This document shows, in pieces, positions 35,718 through 44,621 of a DNA stretch of 64,000 nucleotides. Each line of letters opens with the position of its first letter. The stretch's first letter is position 1. The notes under the pieces were generated by a model. That model had not been told where the DNA came from and ran no database searches. It saw only the letters and a list, made by a program, of their open reading frames with translations. The DNA is taken from NCBI GenBank assembly GCA_963847515.1, contig CAWKAA010000001.1:1674001-1738000 (forward strand). The letters run 5' to 3'. Source of the stretch: QHXW01 sp963847515 (lineage in GTDB: Bacteria; Acidobacteriota; Terriglobia; Bryobacterales; Bryobacteraceae). The translations under genes and the position numbers were made by a program.

Positions 35718-36599
35718 ATGTTTGGAAAATCACTTTCAAGAAGAAACCTGCTATCGAATGGCTTGTGCCTGTTCATCGTGACAGCAATGACAGGTGTTCT
35801 AACGTCCAAAGGCGTCCTGGCTGCGACTCCCGCGGCGAATGACGATCAAACCAGGCATGTCTTCTATACTCTTGCATTTTCTACTGGAGTGGGGGAAATG
35901 TGGGCGATTGAAGTGACCGGCGGGAAGATCACCACGACCGACATTGGTCCGACCAAGACGGGCTGCGCCGCGCTGGCGATGTCGCCCTCGGGGACACTGA
36001 TGAGCATGTGCGGGCCACTTTTCGGAAACCAGCAGCTCACCAGCTTCGATACGAAAACCGGACTGGCCACTCTATTCGGTGTACCCGTTCCCGGGCTCGC
36101 AGTCATGGCCATGGCCTTCGGTCCCAATGGGACTCTGTACGCGGTGGGAGGATGTACCCCGACTGGTAACCCGAACGATCTGAACACCGACTGTTCCGGC
36201 TCAGACCCGAATTTCAACACGCTGTATACAGTCAATGAGGTCACAGGGGAGCTTACCTCCATCGGTTCAACGGGCGCACCTCAATACTTTATGGACCTGG
36301 CGTTCGATCGTCACGGGAACCTATACGGTGTGACGACCACCCTCAACCCCTCTTACGTTCCTGCGATCCTGTATCGCATCAATCCTGAAACCGGCGCAGC
36401 CACGAAGATCGTCAATCTGGTGGGAAGTAACACCGTGATGGGGTTGGCTTTCGCCCAGGACGGCAAATTGTATGCGACCGATTTCACTGGTGCCTCCGGT
36501 CTTTATGTGATCGACCCCAAAACAGGTTTTGAGAGTGCGGTCGCCGCCATGCCCTTTGGTCTTTCCACGGGACTCGAGTTGGCGGACCCGCTTCCGTGA
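35718..36599 (+). CDS. Secreted beta-propeller protein, copy 1 (intact)
   Basis: The ATG at 35718 has GAGGAGGA upstream and gives a signal peptide (LCLFIVTAMTGVLTSKGVLA). The 260-residue mature part has propeller repeats (LAMSPSGTLMSM; MAFGPNGTLYAVGG; LAFDRHGNLYGVTT; LAFAQDGKLYATDF). It resembles DUF4394-type secreted proteins; function is unknown. It is a close paralogue of the next gene: LATLFGVPVPGLAVMAM and GSTGAPQYFMDLAFDR are shared. The divergent winged-helix/TolB gene could regulate it, which is inference. Confidence 0.75.
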   Translation: MFGKSLSRRNLLSNGLCLFIVTAMTGVLTSKGVLAATPAANDDQTRHVFYTLAFSTGVGEMWAIEVTGGKITTTDIGPTKTGCAALAMSPSGTLMSMCGPLFGNQQLTSFDTKTGLATLFGVPVPGLAVMAMAFGPNGTLYAVGGCTPTGNPNDLNTDCSGSDPNFNTLYTVNEVTGELTSIGSTGAPQYFMDLAFDRHGNLYGVTTTLNPSYVPAILYRINPETGAATKIVNLVGSNTVMGLAFAQDGKLYATDFTGASGLYVIDPKTGFESAVAAMPFGLSTGLELADPLP

Positions 36600-36986
36600 T
36601 GAAACTCTTGGCGTCACTCCCATTTCTGAGGTCGGGGTGATGACCTAGACGGAAAAGGACCGCCATTTCTCAACTCGACGTTAAGCTTCAACGGCGCTCA
36701 GAACCACCAGGAGGAGCGATGAACATCCGGAATGAATAGTCCGTTGATGTGGGACGTCTTTGTCAGTTCTCAGATCCCTGCCGTCACCAGCGACTTGCCG
36801 CCAGGCATGACTGAAATGAAATGGTCACCGATATCATCAACGCTTATCTCGGCTTAGAAGGCATTTCAATCAGCTTTGACCGCGCGGCAGTTTCCGCAAG
36901 GTCCTCACGACCAGCGACCATTTCGAGCCACCCGCTTCGAGCAGCGCCCGGAAAGATTTCCAGAATACAGGCAGGAGGGAATTCCA
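36600..36986. other. Intergenic region between the two propeller genes
   Basis: About 390 bp without a credible gene. An AGGAGGAGCG site is followed by an ATG and only five codons to a stop (near 36719-36737), which may be a leader peptide or a relic of a duplicated start. No stable hairpin was noticed. Confidence 0.35.
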
Positions 36987-37855
36987 GTGAAACCAGAAAA
37001 ATCCTTATCGCGTTGGACCAAACGCGTTTTCGGCTTGCTGGCAGCGTCAGCAGCTATTTTTTGCGCAGTGTCCGTCAGCCCTGTGCAGGCGGGCGATCTG
37101 TTTTACACTACTTGCTGGTTTGACGGGACTAAGAACGACCTGGTCGCGATCAGCGTGCAGGACGTCAATCACATCACCACCAAGCTCATCGGGGAGATAT
37201 GTTGCGGCGGGACTGCCGCATTGGCGCTGTCATCTTCGGGGACCCTGTACGGCATGGTAGGAAATCCTTTTTTTGTGTCTCAGCAGCTCGCGACCATCGA
37301 TCGGGCAACCGGATACGCAACCTTGTTCGGCGTGCCCGTCCCCGGGCTGGCGGTCATGGCTATGGGGTTCGCCCCCGACGGGACCCTGTACGCGATTGGG
37401 GGTGTAACCCTAGCTTTGCTAGCCAGGTTGGGGCTGGGTGTACCCCTGGCCCGCCAAATTACAACGCACTCTACACGGTTGACGTGGGGACTGGAACGTT
37501 TACCCTCGTCGGTTCGACTGGCGCCCCGCAATACTTCATGGACTTGGCGTTTGATCGCGACGGGAACATGTACGGCGTTACGTGCGACCTCTTTCCTTCC
37601 CAAGGCGATCCCTCTACGTTGTACCGCATCGACCGTGCGACCGGGGTGGCCACGAAGATCTTCAATCTCGTGGGAAGCACCTCCATTATGGGACTGGCGT
37701 TCGACCGGAGCGGAAGCAAACTGTATGCGACCGACTGGTACAGCAATAATTCGGCTCTGTACTCGGTCGACATGAAGACGGGTTTCTTGACGGCGATAGC
37801 CACCATCGGTTATGGCACTTCCAGCGGTCTCGAGTTGGCGCCAGCGACCAATTGA
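36987..37855 (+). pseudogene. Secreted beta-propeller protein, copy 2 (one frameshift)
   Basis: A GTG start at 36987 with AGGAGGGA upstream; signal peptide VFGLLAASAAIFCAVSVSPVQA. The first frame is colinear with copy 1 up to GTLYAIGG (about 37400). The continuation is in the next frame (CNPSFASQVGAG; YTVDVGTGTFTLVGSTGAPQ) to 37855. Copy 1 reads YAVGGCTP at the same place, so the parent sequence was YAIGGCNP and one G is missing from a G run (five present, six expected). This is most easily an assembly error in a homopolymer; a real frameshift cannot be excluded. Confidence 0.75.
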
Positions 37856-38223
37856 AAGCGAACGGGCCAGGTCCCCCATAAGGCGCCATATTCCGCAACG
37901 AGGAGGAAGCCAAAACCAAGCCGGTCGCTCCGGGAACGTGGTCCGTATATCCCCGGGGTGTGGTGGGGTCGCGGTTTTCTTAAAGTAGGCATCTCGAGTC
38001 AAACAGCCTGGTGGAGATTGCAGCAAATTGCCGCAGTCGTACCGAAAGTACGGAAGTATGCTTCAGGCGGCGCGCGCGAAATCCGGTTGGAGGAAGTCAG
38101 GATGCGGCTCAGAGCCGGAAGTGAGCGGCCGGACTGCTCGCCCTTGCGCAACTTTCGGAGAGTCTTCGGGGGATCTTCGAGCACGATCGGGCTGCTGAGT
38201 GATCCGCGCCGGCATGTCCGAAC
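37856..38223. other. Intergenic region, no recognised gene
   Basis: About 370 bp between convergent genes. Frames on both strands are Arg/Ser-rich and look like chance translations of GC-rich DNA. No terminator with a T tract was seen. Confidence 0.35.
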
Positions 38224-39342
38224 TCACACGACCGCGACCTTGACGTTGTGAATCGGGGGCAGCGAATCGAACAGGCAGTCCCACTTCTCACCGCCCTCCC
38301 TCCCGATCCAGAGCTGACCGGTCGTCGTGCCGAAGTAGAGTGCGGGTGCCTTGAGCCGGTCGATGTCCATCGCGTCGCGCAGGACGGTGAAGTAGCTCTG
38401 CTTCTTCGGCAGCCCACGCGCGAGCCGGCTCCACGACTCGCCGCCATTTTCGCTGCGCCACACCGCTGGCGCGCCGCCCGGACAGGAGCGCGTCGCCGGC
38501 TCAAGAGGCATGACGTATACCGTGTCGGCGTCGTGCGGGTGGATCACGATGGGAAATCCGAAGTCCGACGGCAATCCCTTGGCGATCGATCGCCACGAGT
38601 GGCCGTAGTCGTCGCTGCGTAGCACCCCGATGTCCGGCCGCGGCCCCCCAGGCCCGGTCCAATCTGCCCATCCGCCGTGGTTCTGCATGTAGAGCCGGCC
38701 GGGCGCGTCGTCGTGCCGCGCGATCTTGTGCACGCACTGACCGAACTCGGGATAGGGATCAGGCGCGAAGCCGGCGCCGACGCCTTGATTGGATGCCCTA
38801 AATGTCTCGCCACCGTCCTCGCTCACATAGTGGCCGCCGGTCGAGATGCCGAGGTGCACGCGATTCCCGTCGCGAATGATCGTGTGCATGCAGAGCCCGC
38901 CGTTGCCGGGTTGCCACTTGCGCGCGTGATCGTGGTTGCTGATGCCGGGTACCATGTCCCACGAATCGCCGCCGTCATGGCTCCTGAACAATGACGCCGG
39001 CTCCACGCCGCACCATAGGTCCTTCTTGCCGCTGCCGGCCTCGAGTGACCAGATGTTGGCGAGCGCGCGTCCGTCTTCCTTGGGGAACGCTGGCCCCGAC
39101 TTAGTCTCCGTGAAGCTCTTCCCCAGGTCCGTTGAACGCAACACCTTCATACCGAAGAACGGATTGCAGCTTGAAGCATATAGGCGCGGTGTCCCGCGCG
39201 CGTCGATCAGCGTCGAGTACACAGGGACGCCGGGACCGAAGGGCCCGCGCAGCGCGAAACTGCGTCTCGGCTTCGCGGCCTCGGCGACGAACACACCCTT
39301 CTTGGTGCCAATGGTGAGAATGACTCGTTCCGCCATCTTCAA
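38224..39342 (-). CDS. Asp-box beta-propeller protein (exo-alpha-sialidase/sortilin-like)
   Basis: 372 residues without a signal peptide. It opens ILTIGTKKGVFVAEA and carries five Asp-box repeats (RSTDLGKSF, RSHDGGDSW, VSEDGGETF, RSDDYGHSW, RSENGGESW). It belongs to the proteins annotated 'exo-alpha-sialidase' or VPS10/sortilin-like, but the neuraminidase arginine triad is not evident and it is apparently cytoplasmic, so sialidase activity is doubtful. It overlaps the MoaD-like gene by 4 bp; this pairing recurs in other bacteria. Confidence 0.75.
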   Translation of the reverse strand: MKMAERVILTIGTKKGVFVAEAAKPRRSFALRGPFGPGVPVYSTLIDARGTPRLYASSCNPFFGMKVLRSTDLGKSFTETKSGPAFPKEDGRALANIWSLEAGSGKKDLWCGVEPASLFRSHDGGDSWDMVPGISNHDHARKWQPGNGGLCMHTIIRDGNRVHLGISTGGHYVSEDGGETFRASNQGVGAGFAPDPYPEFGQCVHKIARHDDAPGRLYMQNHGGWADWTGPGGPRPDIGVLRSDDYGHSWRSIAKGLPSDFGFPIVIHPHDADTVYVMPLEPATRSCPGGAPAVWRSENGGESWSRLARGLPKKQSYFTVLRDAMDIDRLKAPALYFGTTTGQLWIGREGGEKWDCLFDSLPPIHNVKVAVV

Positions 39343-39626
39343 CCTCCCGAGACCGCCGGCAGGATCGTTACCACGTCCCCCGGCATCAGCGTCGTGTCGA
39401 CCCCGTTGAGGTCGCGCACATTGTCTGAGTTCACGAACACGTTCAGGTGCCGACGCACCATACCCGTTTCGTCACAGACATTGCGATACAAAGCGGACTG
39501 GCTCCGCTGGAGATCCTCAAGTGCGGCGCGCACGGTGTGCGCCGAGATCGAGAGTTGTGCTGCGCCCGCACAGTACGTGCGCAACGGGCCGGGGACATGG
39601 ATCGTGATGGTCGGCGTTGGGCCCAT
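39339..39626 (-). CDS. MoaD/ThiS-like ubiquitin-fold protein
   Basis: 95 residues with the MoaD/ThiS fold pattern (ITIHVPGPLRTYCAG at the N-terminus, PGDVVTILPAVSGG at the end). The C-terminal Gly-Gly is the thiocarboxylate-forming end of sulfur carriers. Its stop overlaps the start of the Asp-box protein gene by 4 bp (ATGA), so the two are translated together. No moaE, moeB or thi genes are adjacent, so a specialised sulfur-carrier or protein-tagging role with the propeller partner is as plausible as molybdopterin synthesis. Confidence 0.78.
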   Translation of the reverse strand: MGPTPTITIHVPGPLRTYCAGAAQLSISAHTVRAALEDLQRSQSALYRNVCDETGMVRRHLNVFVNSDNVRDLNGVDTTLMPGDVVTILPAVSGG

Positions 39627-39847
39627 CGTGTGAGACGAAGCTTATCATCGGCGGTTGGGATGATGCAACCGTCCTTGCGTCACAGTTCCAGACTGGTTGT
39701 TGGTTGGTTGGACTGTTACGTCAGTTCTTCCGAACGACAGGCGTGCAAGCAGGCCGATTCGTGAGATGTTGCTCTCCAATCGAGGATCGACCTCACGGCG
39801 CTTGTGAGCAGCCTGACGCTCCTGTATCCTGCCTCTGGGGGATTGTG

Positions 39848-40822
39848 GTGAAGCCTTTGCTCGTGGCTCTCTGCGTTGTGTCTGCGTTTAGCCATCTGAG
39901 CGCACAGACGACTGGCTGGCAGCCGTCGCCGGGACATACCCAAGTGCAGATATGGCCTGGGGCCGTGCCTGATCCCCAGCCTGTGGCTGGGCCGGAGGCC
40001 GCGGCGACGGGTTTCGTCACCAACGTGTCGCGGCCTACGATGACGGTCTATTCGCCAAAGGGGAAGAATACGGGCGCAGCGGTCGTCGTCTTCCCTGGTG
40101 GGGGCTATCAGGGTCTGGCCATCGATCTTGAAGGCACGGAGGTCTGTGATTGGCTCGCGCCCAAGGGGATCACGTGTGTGCTGTTGAAATACCGCGTGAC
40201 GGATGTGGGGCCGTATCCGAAGTCGGGGCCGTATCCGGAATCACCGATGGCGTTGGAAGATGCGCAGAGGACGGTGGGGCTGGTGCGGTTTCACGCGGCG
40301 CAGTGGCACATCGATCCGCACAAGATTGGTGTGCTTGGATTTTCGGCAGGCGGTCATCTGTCGGTGGCCATGAGCACGCACTTTAAGACGCGTTTGTATC
40401 CGGCGGTCGATGCCGCCGACAAAGAGAGCTGCCGCCCCGATTTTGCAGTGGTCCTTTATCCGGGCCATCTGTCGATGTCCGCGGCGGAGTGGGATGCTAA
40501 GCAAGGCGCCAAAAAGTTTGTGATTCCTCATCCGGATCATCTTTCGATTGCCGATAAAGGCCTTGCGTTGAATCCTGATCTCCATGTCACCAGCCAGACG
40601 CCGCCTACGTTCTTGCTACAGGCCGAGGATGACCACGTGGACAATGTGAACGACTCGTTGGCTTACTACGTCGCGCTAAAGAAGGCTGGGGTTCCCGTGG
40701 AGATGCATTTGTATGCGCAGGGTGGGCATGCGTTCGGGCTGCGGCACACGAAGTTTCCGATAACGGGATGGCCTCAGTTGGCGGAGACGTGGCTGCGGAC
40801 GATCGGGATGGTTCCGGAGTGA
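39848..40822 (+). CDS. Secreted alpha/beta hydrolase (esterase/acetylxylan-esterase-like)
   Basis: The upstream frame opens at 39617, but GTG at 39848 (or 39845) follows GGGGGA and gives a signal peptide (KPLLVALCVVSAFSHLSAQ). Oxyanion motif VVVFPGGGYQG, nucleophile in LGFSAGGHL, acidic residue in AEDDHVD and catalytic His in GGHAFGL make a complete triad. At 324 residues it is typical for BD-FAE/acetyl-xylan-esterase-like enzymes that remove acyl groups from plant polysaccharides. It is monocistronic. Confidence 0.85.
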   Translation: MKPLLVALCVVSAFSHLSAQTTGWQPSPGHTQVQIWPGAVPDPQPVAGPEAAATGFVTNVSRPTMTVYSPKGKNTGAAVVVFPGGGYQGLAIDLEGTEVCDWLAPKGITCVLLKYRVTDVGPYPKSGPYPESPMALEDAQRTVGLVRFHAAQWHIDPHKIGVLGFSAGGHLSVAMSTHFKTRLYPAVDAADKESCRPDFAVVLYPGHLSMSAAEWDAKQGAKKFVIPHPDHLSIADKGLALNPDLHVTSQTPPTFLLQAEDDHVDNVNDSLAYYVALKKAGVPVEMHLYAQGGHAFGLRHTKFPITGWPQLAETWLRTIGMVPE

Positions 40823-41385
40823 TTCGTGTTTGAGGCGCAAAAATGGAATCTCACCGTTACCTTACAAGGACAGAAGTTAAAGCCGAGGTTAGGCTAGCGT
40901 GTGAATTCATGCGTGACTCTGGAATGACGCGTAAGTAGGAACTTAAACCAGCGCGCGTTTACCGGAGCCCTCAAATTCCTGTTTGGCAACGAACCGGCCA
41001 AAGCTCGTACGAGCGCGCCACACAAGGCCTTGGTCAAGGTTCGGATGGGTGCGTACACACCAGGTGCGTCACATTGAGCTGTTCCTGCCGGAGCGAACTC
41101 CCTTTTCGAGCCAATCGGTATCCGCACAATCGGGCTGAAAGAAGGTGGCTGAGACTTAAAACTGAGAGGCGGGCTTCTACCCTTTCCGCGGACGGGATGC
41201 GTCCTTTACGCGAGGGCAATCCGATCAGATTGCTCCGAGATCCGCCAAGTCCGCCCGCGTGAAGGGATGGGACGACTCCGCCTAGTCGCAGGGGAGCGAT
41301 ACGTACTTTCGCCCAGAAGTTGGCGGACACGGTGGCGGGAATCCGCGCACTTCCGAGCGGACCACACGCAAACAAGAAGTCGGCC
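40823..41385. other. Intergenic region, no recognised gene
   Basis: About 560 bp. Long minus-strand frames exist (for example 41034-41576), but their translations are low-complexity and overlap the start of the decayed dehydrogenase in another frame. Possibly relic sequence left by the deletion that truncated that gene. Confidence 0.35.
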
Positions 41386-41854
41386 CTACTCGGCGGCCCG
41401 CAACTTTTCAATGTCCAGTTTGCCGACCATACGGCCCAGATCGCTACGTGTCGCCCATCCCGCCATGTAGCGGAGTATGTTGATCGAGCCCGGCAAGTCA
41501 CCCTTGCGCGCATTTGTAACAGGATTGCCGTTGTCGAGGGCCTCGAGCTCGGCGAACTCGCCGATATGCTGTTCAAGAAGGTCGCCTAGTCGCCAGACGA
41601 GCCGCGATCTCCCGGCAGTGAAATGCGCGACCACGGTCCGGATTCGAAGGCCTGGCGTACCGCCGGAACGGCAAGGTCAATATCGGCTTTTCACCGGTTG
41701 GTGCATTCGCGATGGTCTCTTTGGTAGCAGGGTCCTCGACGGGAAAGGCCTTGCCGCTTTTCGCGGCGATCCATTTCGATGAAGAACTTAAGTTCCTTGG
41801 TCAGAATTTCGCAGCCGTTGCGCTAAGCGCTGACTTTTCGATGGTTATGGTCAT
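41386..41854 (-). pseudogene. Truncated, multiply frameshifted aldehyde dehydrogenase
   Basis: The ATG at 41854 follows AAGGAGT. Pieces in three frames join into a standard aldehyde dehydrogenase N-terminus: ILTKELKFFIE, KWIAAKSGKAFPVEDPATKE, then ADIDLAVPAVRQAFESGPWS, then RSRLVWRLGDLLEQH and ELEALDNGNPV to RYMAGWA. After that the sequence diverges and stops at 41386. Only about 130 of the usual 490 residues remain; the catalytic Cys and Glu are missing. At least three frameshifts plus truncation make this a true pseudogene. It lies at the end of the cytochrome-msrB unit. Confidence 0.8.
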
Positions 41855-41878
41855 GTCTTACTCCTTGTAATGTAAGTG

Positions 41879-42274
41879 CTATCGGCGCGGCGCGAAATCC
41901 AACGACGCCGAATTCATGCAGTATCTCAACCCCGTAGGGCGCGGCCCATCGTTGAACACGTGGCCAAGATGCGCGTCGCACCGCGCGCAAACCACTTCTT
42001 CCCGACGCATCCCGTGAGAGTCGTCGACGACGACCGTAACACTACCGTCGTCAACCGGCTGCGAGAAACTCGGCCAGCCCGTACCTGATTCGAATTTCGT
42101 CTGTGAATCGAACAGCGGCGTCCCGCAGCAGACGCACCGATAAATCCCGTCGGCGTGGCTGGCATGATATTTGCCGGTGAAGGCTGGTTCGGTGCCCTTT
42201 CCCCGGGCAACCTCGTATTGCTCCGGTGTCAGTTGCTTCCGCCATTCGTCTTCGGATTTTCTGATCTTCTCCAC
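41879..42274 (-). CDS. msrB: Peptide-methionine (R)-S-oxide reductase MsrB
   Basis: 131 residues, complete. Structural zinc motifs CVCCG and CARCD are present, with the catalytic cysteine in GLRYCMNSASLDF and the FESGTGWPSF block. No signal peptide, so cytoplasmic. It reduces methionine-R-sulfoxide in proteins. It follows the cytochrome c gene by 26 bp on the minus strand; a second, Tat-type msrB lies at 44622. Confidence 0.93.
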   Translation of the reverse strand: MEKIRKSEDEWRKQLTPEQYEVARGKGTEPAFTGKYHASHADGIYRCVCCGTPLFDSQTKFESGTGWPSFSQPVDDGSVTVVVDDSHGMRREEVVCARCDAHLGHVFNDGPRPTGLRYCMNSASLDFAPRR

Positions 42275-42300
42275 GTTCTAAACCTCTTGATGAGTTAGCA

Positions 42301-42771
42301 TCACTCAGACTTCGCTGCTTTGAAAAGAATCTTTGCCAGCCAGTCGCCCTCCGTTCTGAGGTCCGTTTCGCCAACCGGCATTTCATTGGAACGAAGAATG
42401 AACGCCAGGATCGCAGCATTTTCCTCTCGGCTCAAGCTACCGGGATGATCTCCGGGCATGGTTGCCTGCATCTTTTCGAACAAGTCACCGAGTGTTTGAC
42501 CATCCCACCGGTCGCGGAACTCTGGGCCCGCGAGCGAAGGCGTCGGCCCGTGGCCTTCCAATTCTTCTTTGTGGCAGGACGCGCACGCCTTCGCATATAG
42601 TGCCTGACCGCGTTTGCCTTGTGCGGCCGAGTAGACTCCATCCCACACCGATGGCCCGGCCCGGCCAAAAGCGATTGGGATTGAGCTGCTCGCAATGATG
42701 ATCGCAATCGCAAATGCGATTCGGTCCGTCCTACGGCTCGGGCAGCGGAACCGAGTACATCTTGAACGCAC
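42301..42771 (-). CDS. Secreted mono-haem cytochrome c
   Basis: The frame opens at 42801; no ATG fits a signal peptide, but a GTG at 42771 starts a basic region followed by a hydrophobic helix (IAFAIAIIIASSSIPIAFG) and is preferred. The haem site is CASCH; the distal Met is likely in KMQATMPGDHPGSLS. This type often serves PQQ dehydrogenases. The start overlaps the 3' end of the broken secreted-protein gene at 42731-43108. It is divergent from the PQQ-type sugar dehydrogenase gene nearby, a plausible electron donor. Confidence 0.75.
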   Translation of the reverse strand: MRSRCTRFRCPSRRTDRIAFAIAIIIASSSIPIAFGRAGPSVWDGVYSAAQGKRGQALYAKACASCHKEELEGHGPTPSLAGPEFRDRWDGQTLGDLFEKMQATMPGDHPGSLSREENAAILAFILRSNEMPVGETDLRTEGDWLAKILFKAAKSE

Positions 42772-43108
42772 CGGGGTCCTTGTCTTTGAGCTTCGGATCA
42801 TCTATGTAGTTTAGCTTCCTTCGACGATCCACGCCGTTCCGCGTGTGGCGGTCACGCCGGGTGTGCTCTCCAGCCCCTCTTTGATTGTTTTGATGACCGC
42901 ATTTTGCATCTCCGGTCCATCAAACGTCACGATGTCCATCTTGCCCGAGTTTTCTGCCATCAACATCCGGTGTGGCCTGACAGACTGCCGTCAGCAGTGG
43001 ACGTAATGCCGTTATCTTCTCGGCTGTGCAGACTCCGGCCGCCAACGAAAGGAGCATCATTGCCGGCGCAACACAGCGGATTCGCTCAAAGCAATTGGAA
43101 AGTTTCAT
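42731..43108 (-). pseudogene. Small secreted protein of unknown family, two frameshifts
   Basis: The ATG at 43108 follows AAGGA and begins a signal peptide (VAPAMMLLSLAAGVCTAEK). The coding moves frame near 42955 (VDG to AENSGKMDIVTFDGPEMQ) and again near 42822 (TAWIVEG to KLNYIDDPKLKDKDPGAFKM), ending with PLPEP at 42731. Each move is one base; the second is loss of an A in an A run. The repaired product has about 125 residues. No family was recognised. It precedes the cytochrome c and msrB genes in the same direction. Confidence 0.55.
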
Positions 43109-43197
43109 AATGGTTCCTTGGACCGGTCCTCCGTGTTGACGCTAGTAGGCAAAACCGCCAGCGGGCGGAGGTCGCGGCTTGTATTCTATACAGAGTC

Positions 43198-44526
43198 ATG
43201 CCAAAAATACAAAGCTCAAATGCACAAAGCTCGCACGAACCCAAGGCCCTGACGAGAAACTGCGCTGCGGCGGGACGCGCCGCCGGCTTCTTGCTAGCGA
43301 TTGCATGGAGTCTACAGGCGGCCAATGCGCCCCACTGCGATCCCGATAATGGAGGGCTGCAACTCCCGCAGGGCTTCTGCGCGCTCGTGGTGGCCGACGG
43401 AATCGGGCCCGCGCGGCATATCGCCGTCGCTCCGAACGGAGACATCTATGTTGCCCTGCAGGCCGACGGCCGCAAGGGCGGCGTAGTGGCGTTGCGCGAC
43501 ACCAACGGAAACGGCCGTTTCGAGACTAAAGAAAAGATTGGCCAGGACAGTACCACAGGCGTAGCGCTGCGAAATGGCTACCTCTATGTAGCGAAATTCC
43601 ATTCCGTCGAGAGGTACAAGATGCCGGCAGGTCAGTTGACGCCGACGTCGCCGCCAGAAATCGTGGTCTCGGGTCTGCCGGGAGTGGAAGAACACGGCGA
43701 TAAAGGCATCGCGTTTGATGGGCAAGGCAGTCTCTACGTGAATATCGGCGCACCGTCCAACGCCTGCCAGCCGAAGAATCGGAAGCCCAAGGTGCCCGGA
43801 CAGGATCCCTGCCAGCTACTCGAAAAAAGCGGCGGCATCTGGAAATTTTCCGAGAGCAAGCTAGGCCAGAAGCAGGAGGATGGGACACGGTTTGCCACGG
43901 GGCTGCGTCAGATGCCGGCGATTGCATGGCATGACGGCGCTTTGTTCATCGTGATGAACAACCGGGACCAACTGGACACCCTATGGCCCGGCATGTTCAC
44001 CGCGAAGGAGAACGCCGAGCGCCCGGCCGAGCCCATGCTTCGGGTGGCGGAAGCCGGCGCAAACTTCGGCTGGCCATACTGTTTCTTCGATTACGCGCAG
44101 AAGAAGCTTTTTCTGGCACCGGAGTATGGCGGTGACGGGAAGCAGGTCGGCCGGTGCAGCCAGTTTGCCCTTCCTGTCACTAGCTTCCCCGCGCACTGGG
44201 CGCCGGTGGACGTGATGTTCTACTCGGGCGCGCAATTTCCAGAGCATTACAAAAACGGCGCGTTCATCGCGTTTCACGGCTCCTGGAACCGGGCACCGAT
44301 GCCGCAGGAGGGTTACAACGTAACGTTCCAGCCGTTTGTCGACGGGAAGCCATCGGGTAGTCATGAGGTTTTTGCCGACGGCTTCGCCGGCAAATCCCCA
44401 CTCACGAATCCTGACACCGCTCTGGCCCGCGCCGACGGAGTGGCGGAAGCGCCCGATGGCTCGCTGTTTATCAGCGAGAGCCAGCACGGCAAGATCTGGC
44501 GCATATTTTATCGCGGAGGAAAGTGA
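43198..44526 (+). CDS. PQQ-dependent sugar dehydrogenase-like (sorbosone dehydrogenase) protein
   Basis: 442 residues; a hydrophobic signal region at about 26-42 (AGFLLAIAWSLQAANA). The soluble glucose dehydrogenase/sorbosone dehydrogenase propeller pattern is seen: GPARHIAVAPNGDIYVAL, VSGLPGVEEHGDKGIAFDG, FATGLRQMPAIAWH, AGANFGWPYCF, and the end DGSLFISESQHGKIWRI. It would oxidise a sugar in the periplasm using PQQ and pass electrons to a cytochrome c; cytochromes lie on both sides. Full length for the family. Confidence 0.85.
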   Translation: MPKIQSSNAQSSHEPKALTRNCAAAGRAAGFLLAIAWSLQAANAPHCDPDNGGLQLPQGFCALVVADGIGPARHIAVAPNGDIYVALQADGRKGGVVALRDTNGNGRFETKEKIGQDSTTGVALRNGYLYVAKFHSVERYKMPAGQLTPTSPPEIVVSGLPGVEEHGDKGIAFDGQGSLYVNIGAPSNACQPKNRKPKVPGQDPCQLLEKSGGIWKFSESKLGQKQEDGTRFATGLRQMPAIAWHDGALFIVMNNRDQLDTLWPGMFTAKENAERPAEPMLRVAEAGANFGWPYCFFDYAQKKLFLAPEYGGDGKQVGRCSQFALPVTSFPAHWAPVDVMFYSGAQFPEHYKNGAFIAFHGSWNRAPMPQEGYNVTFQPFVDGKPSGSHEVFADGFAGKSPLTNPDTALARADGVAEAPDGSLFISESQHGKIWRIFYRGGK

Positions 44527-44621
44527 GAGCTTTCGGCATGATTCCAGACGTGCCCGAAACGACCGCATAAGTTAGCAAGACTACGCACTGAGCTCCTAGA
44601 GCTCGTGAAGGGAGGGCAGCA

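Noticed and set aside
41034..41576. 180-residue minus-strand ORF
   Set aside because: Low-complexity Ser/Arg/Leu translation; it overlaps the aldehyde dehydrogenase relic in another frame.
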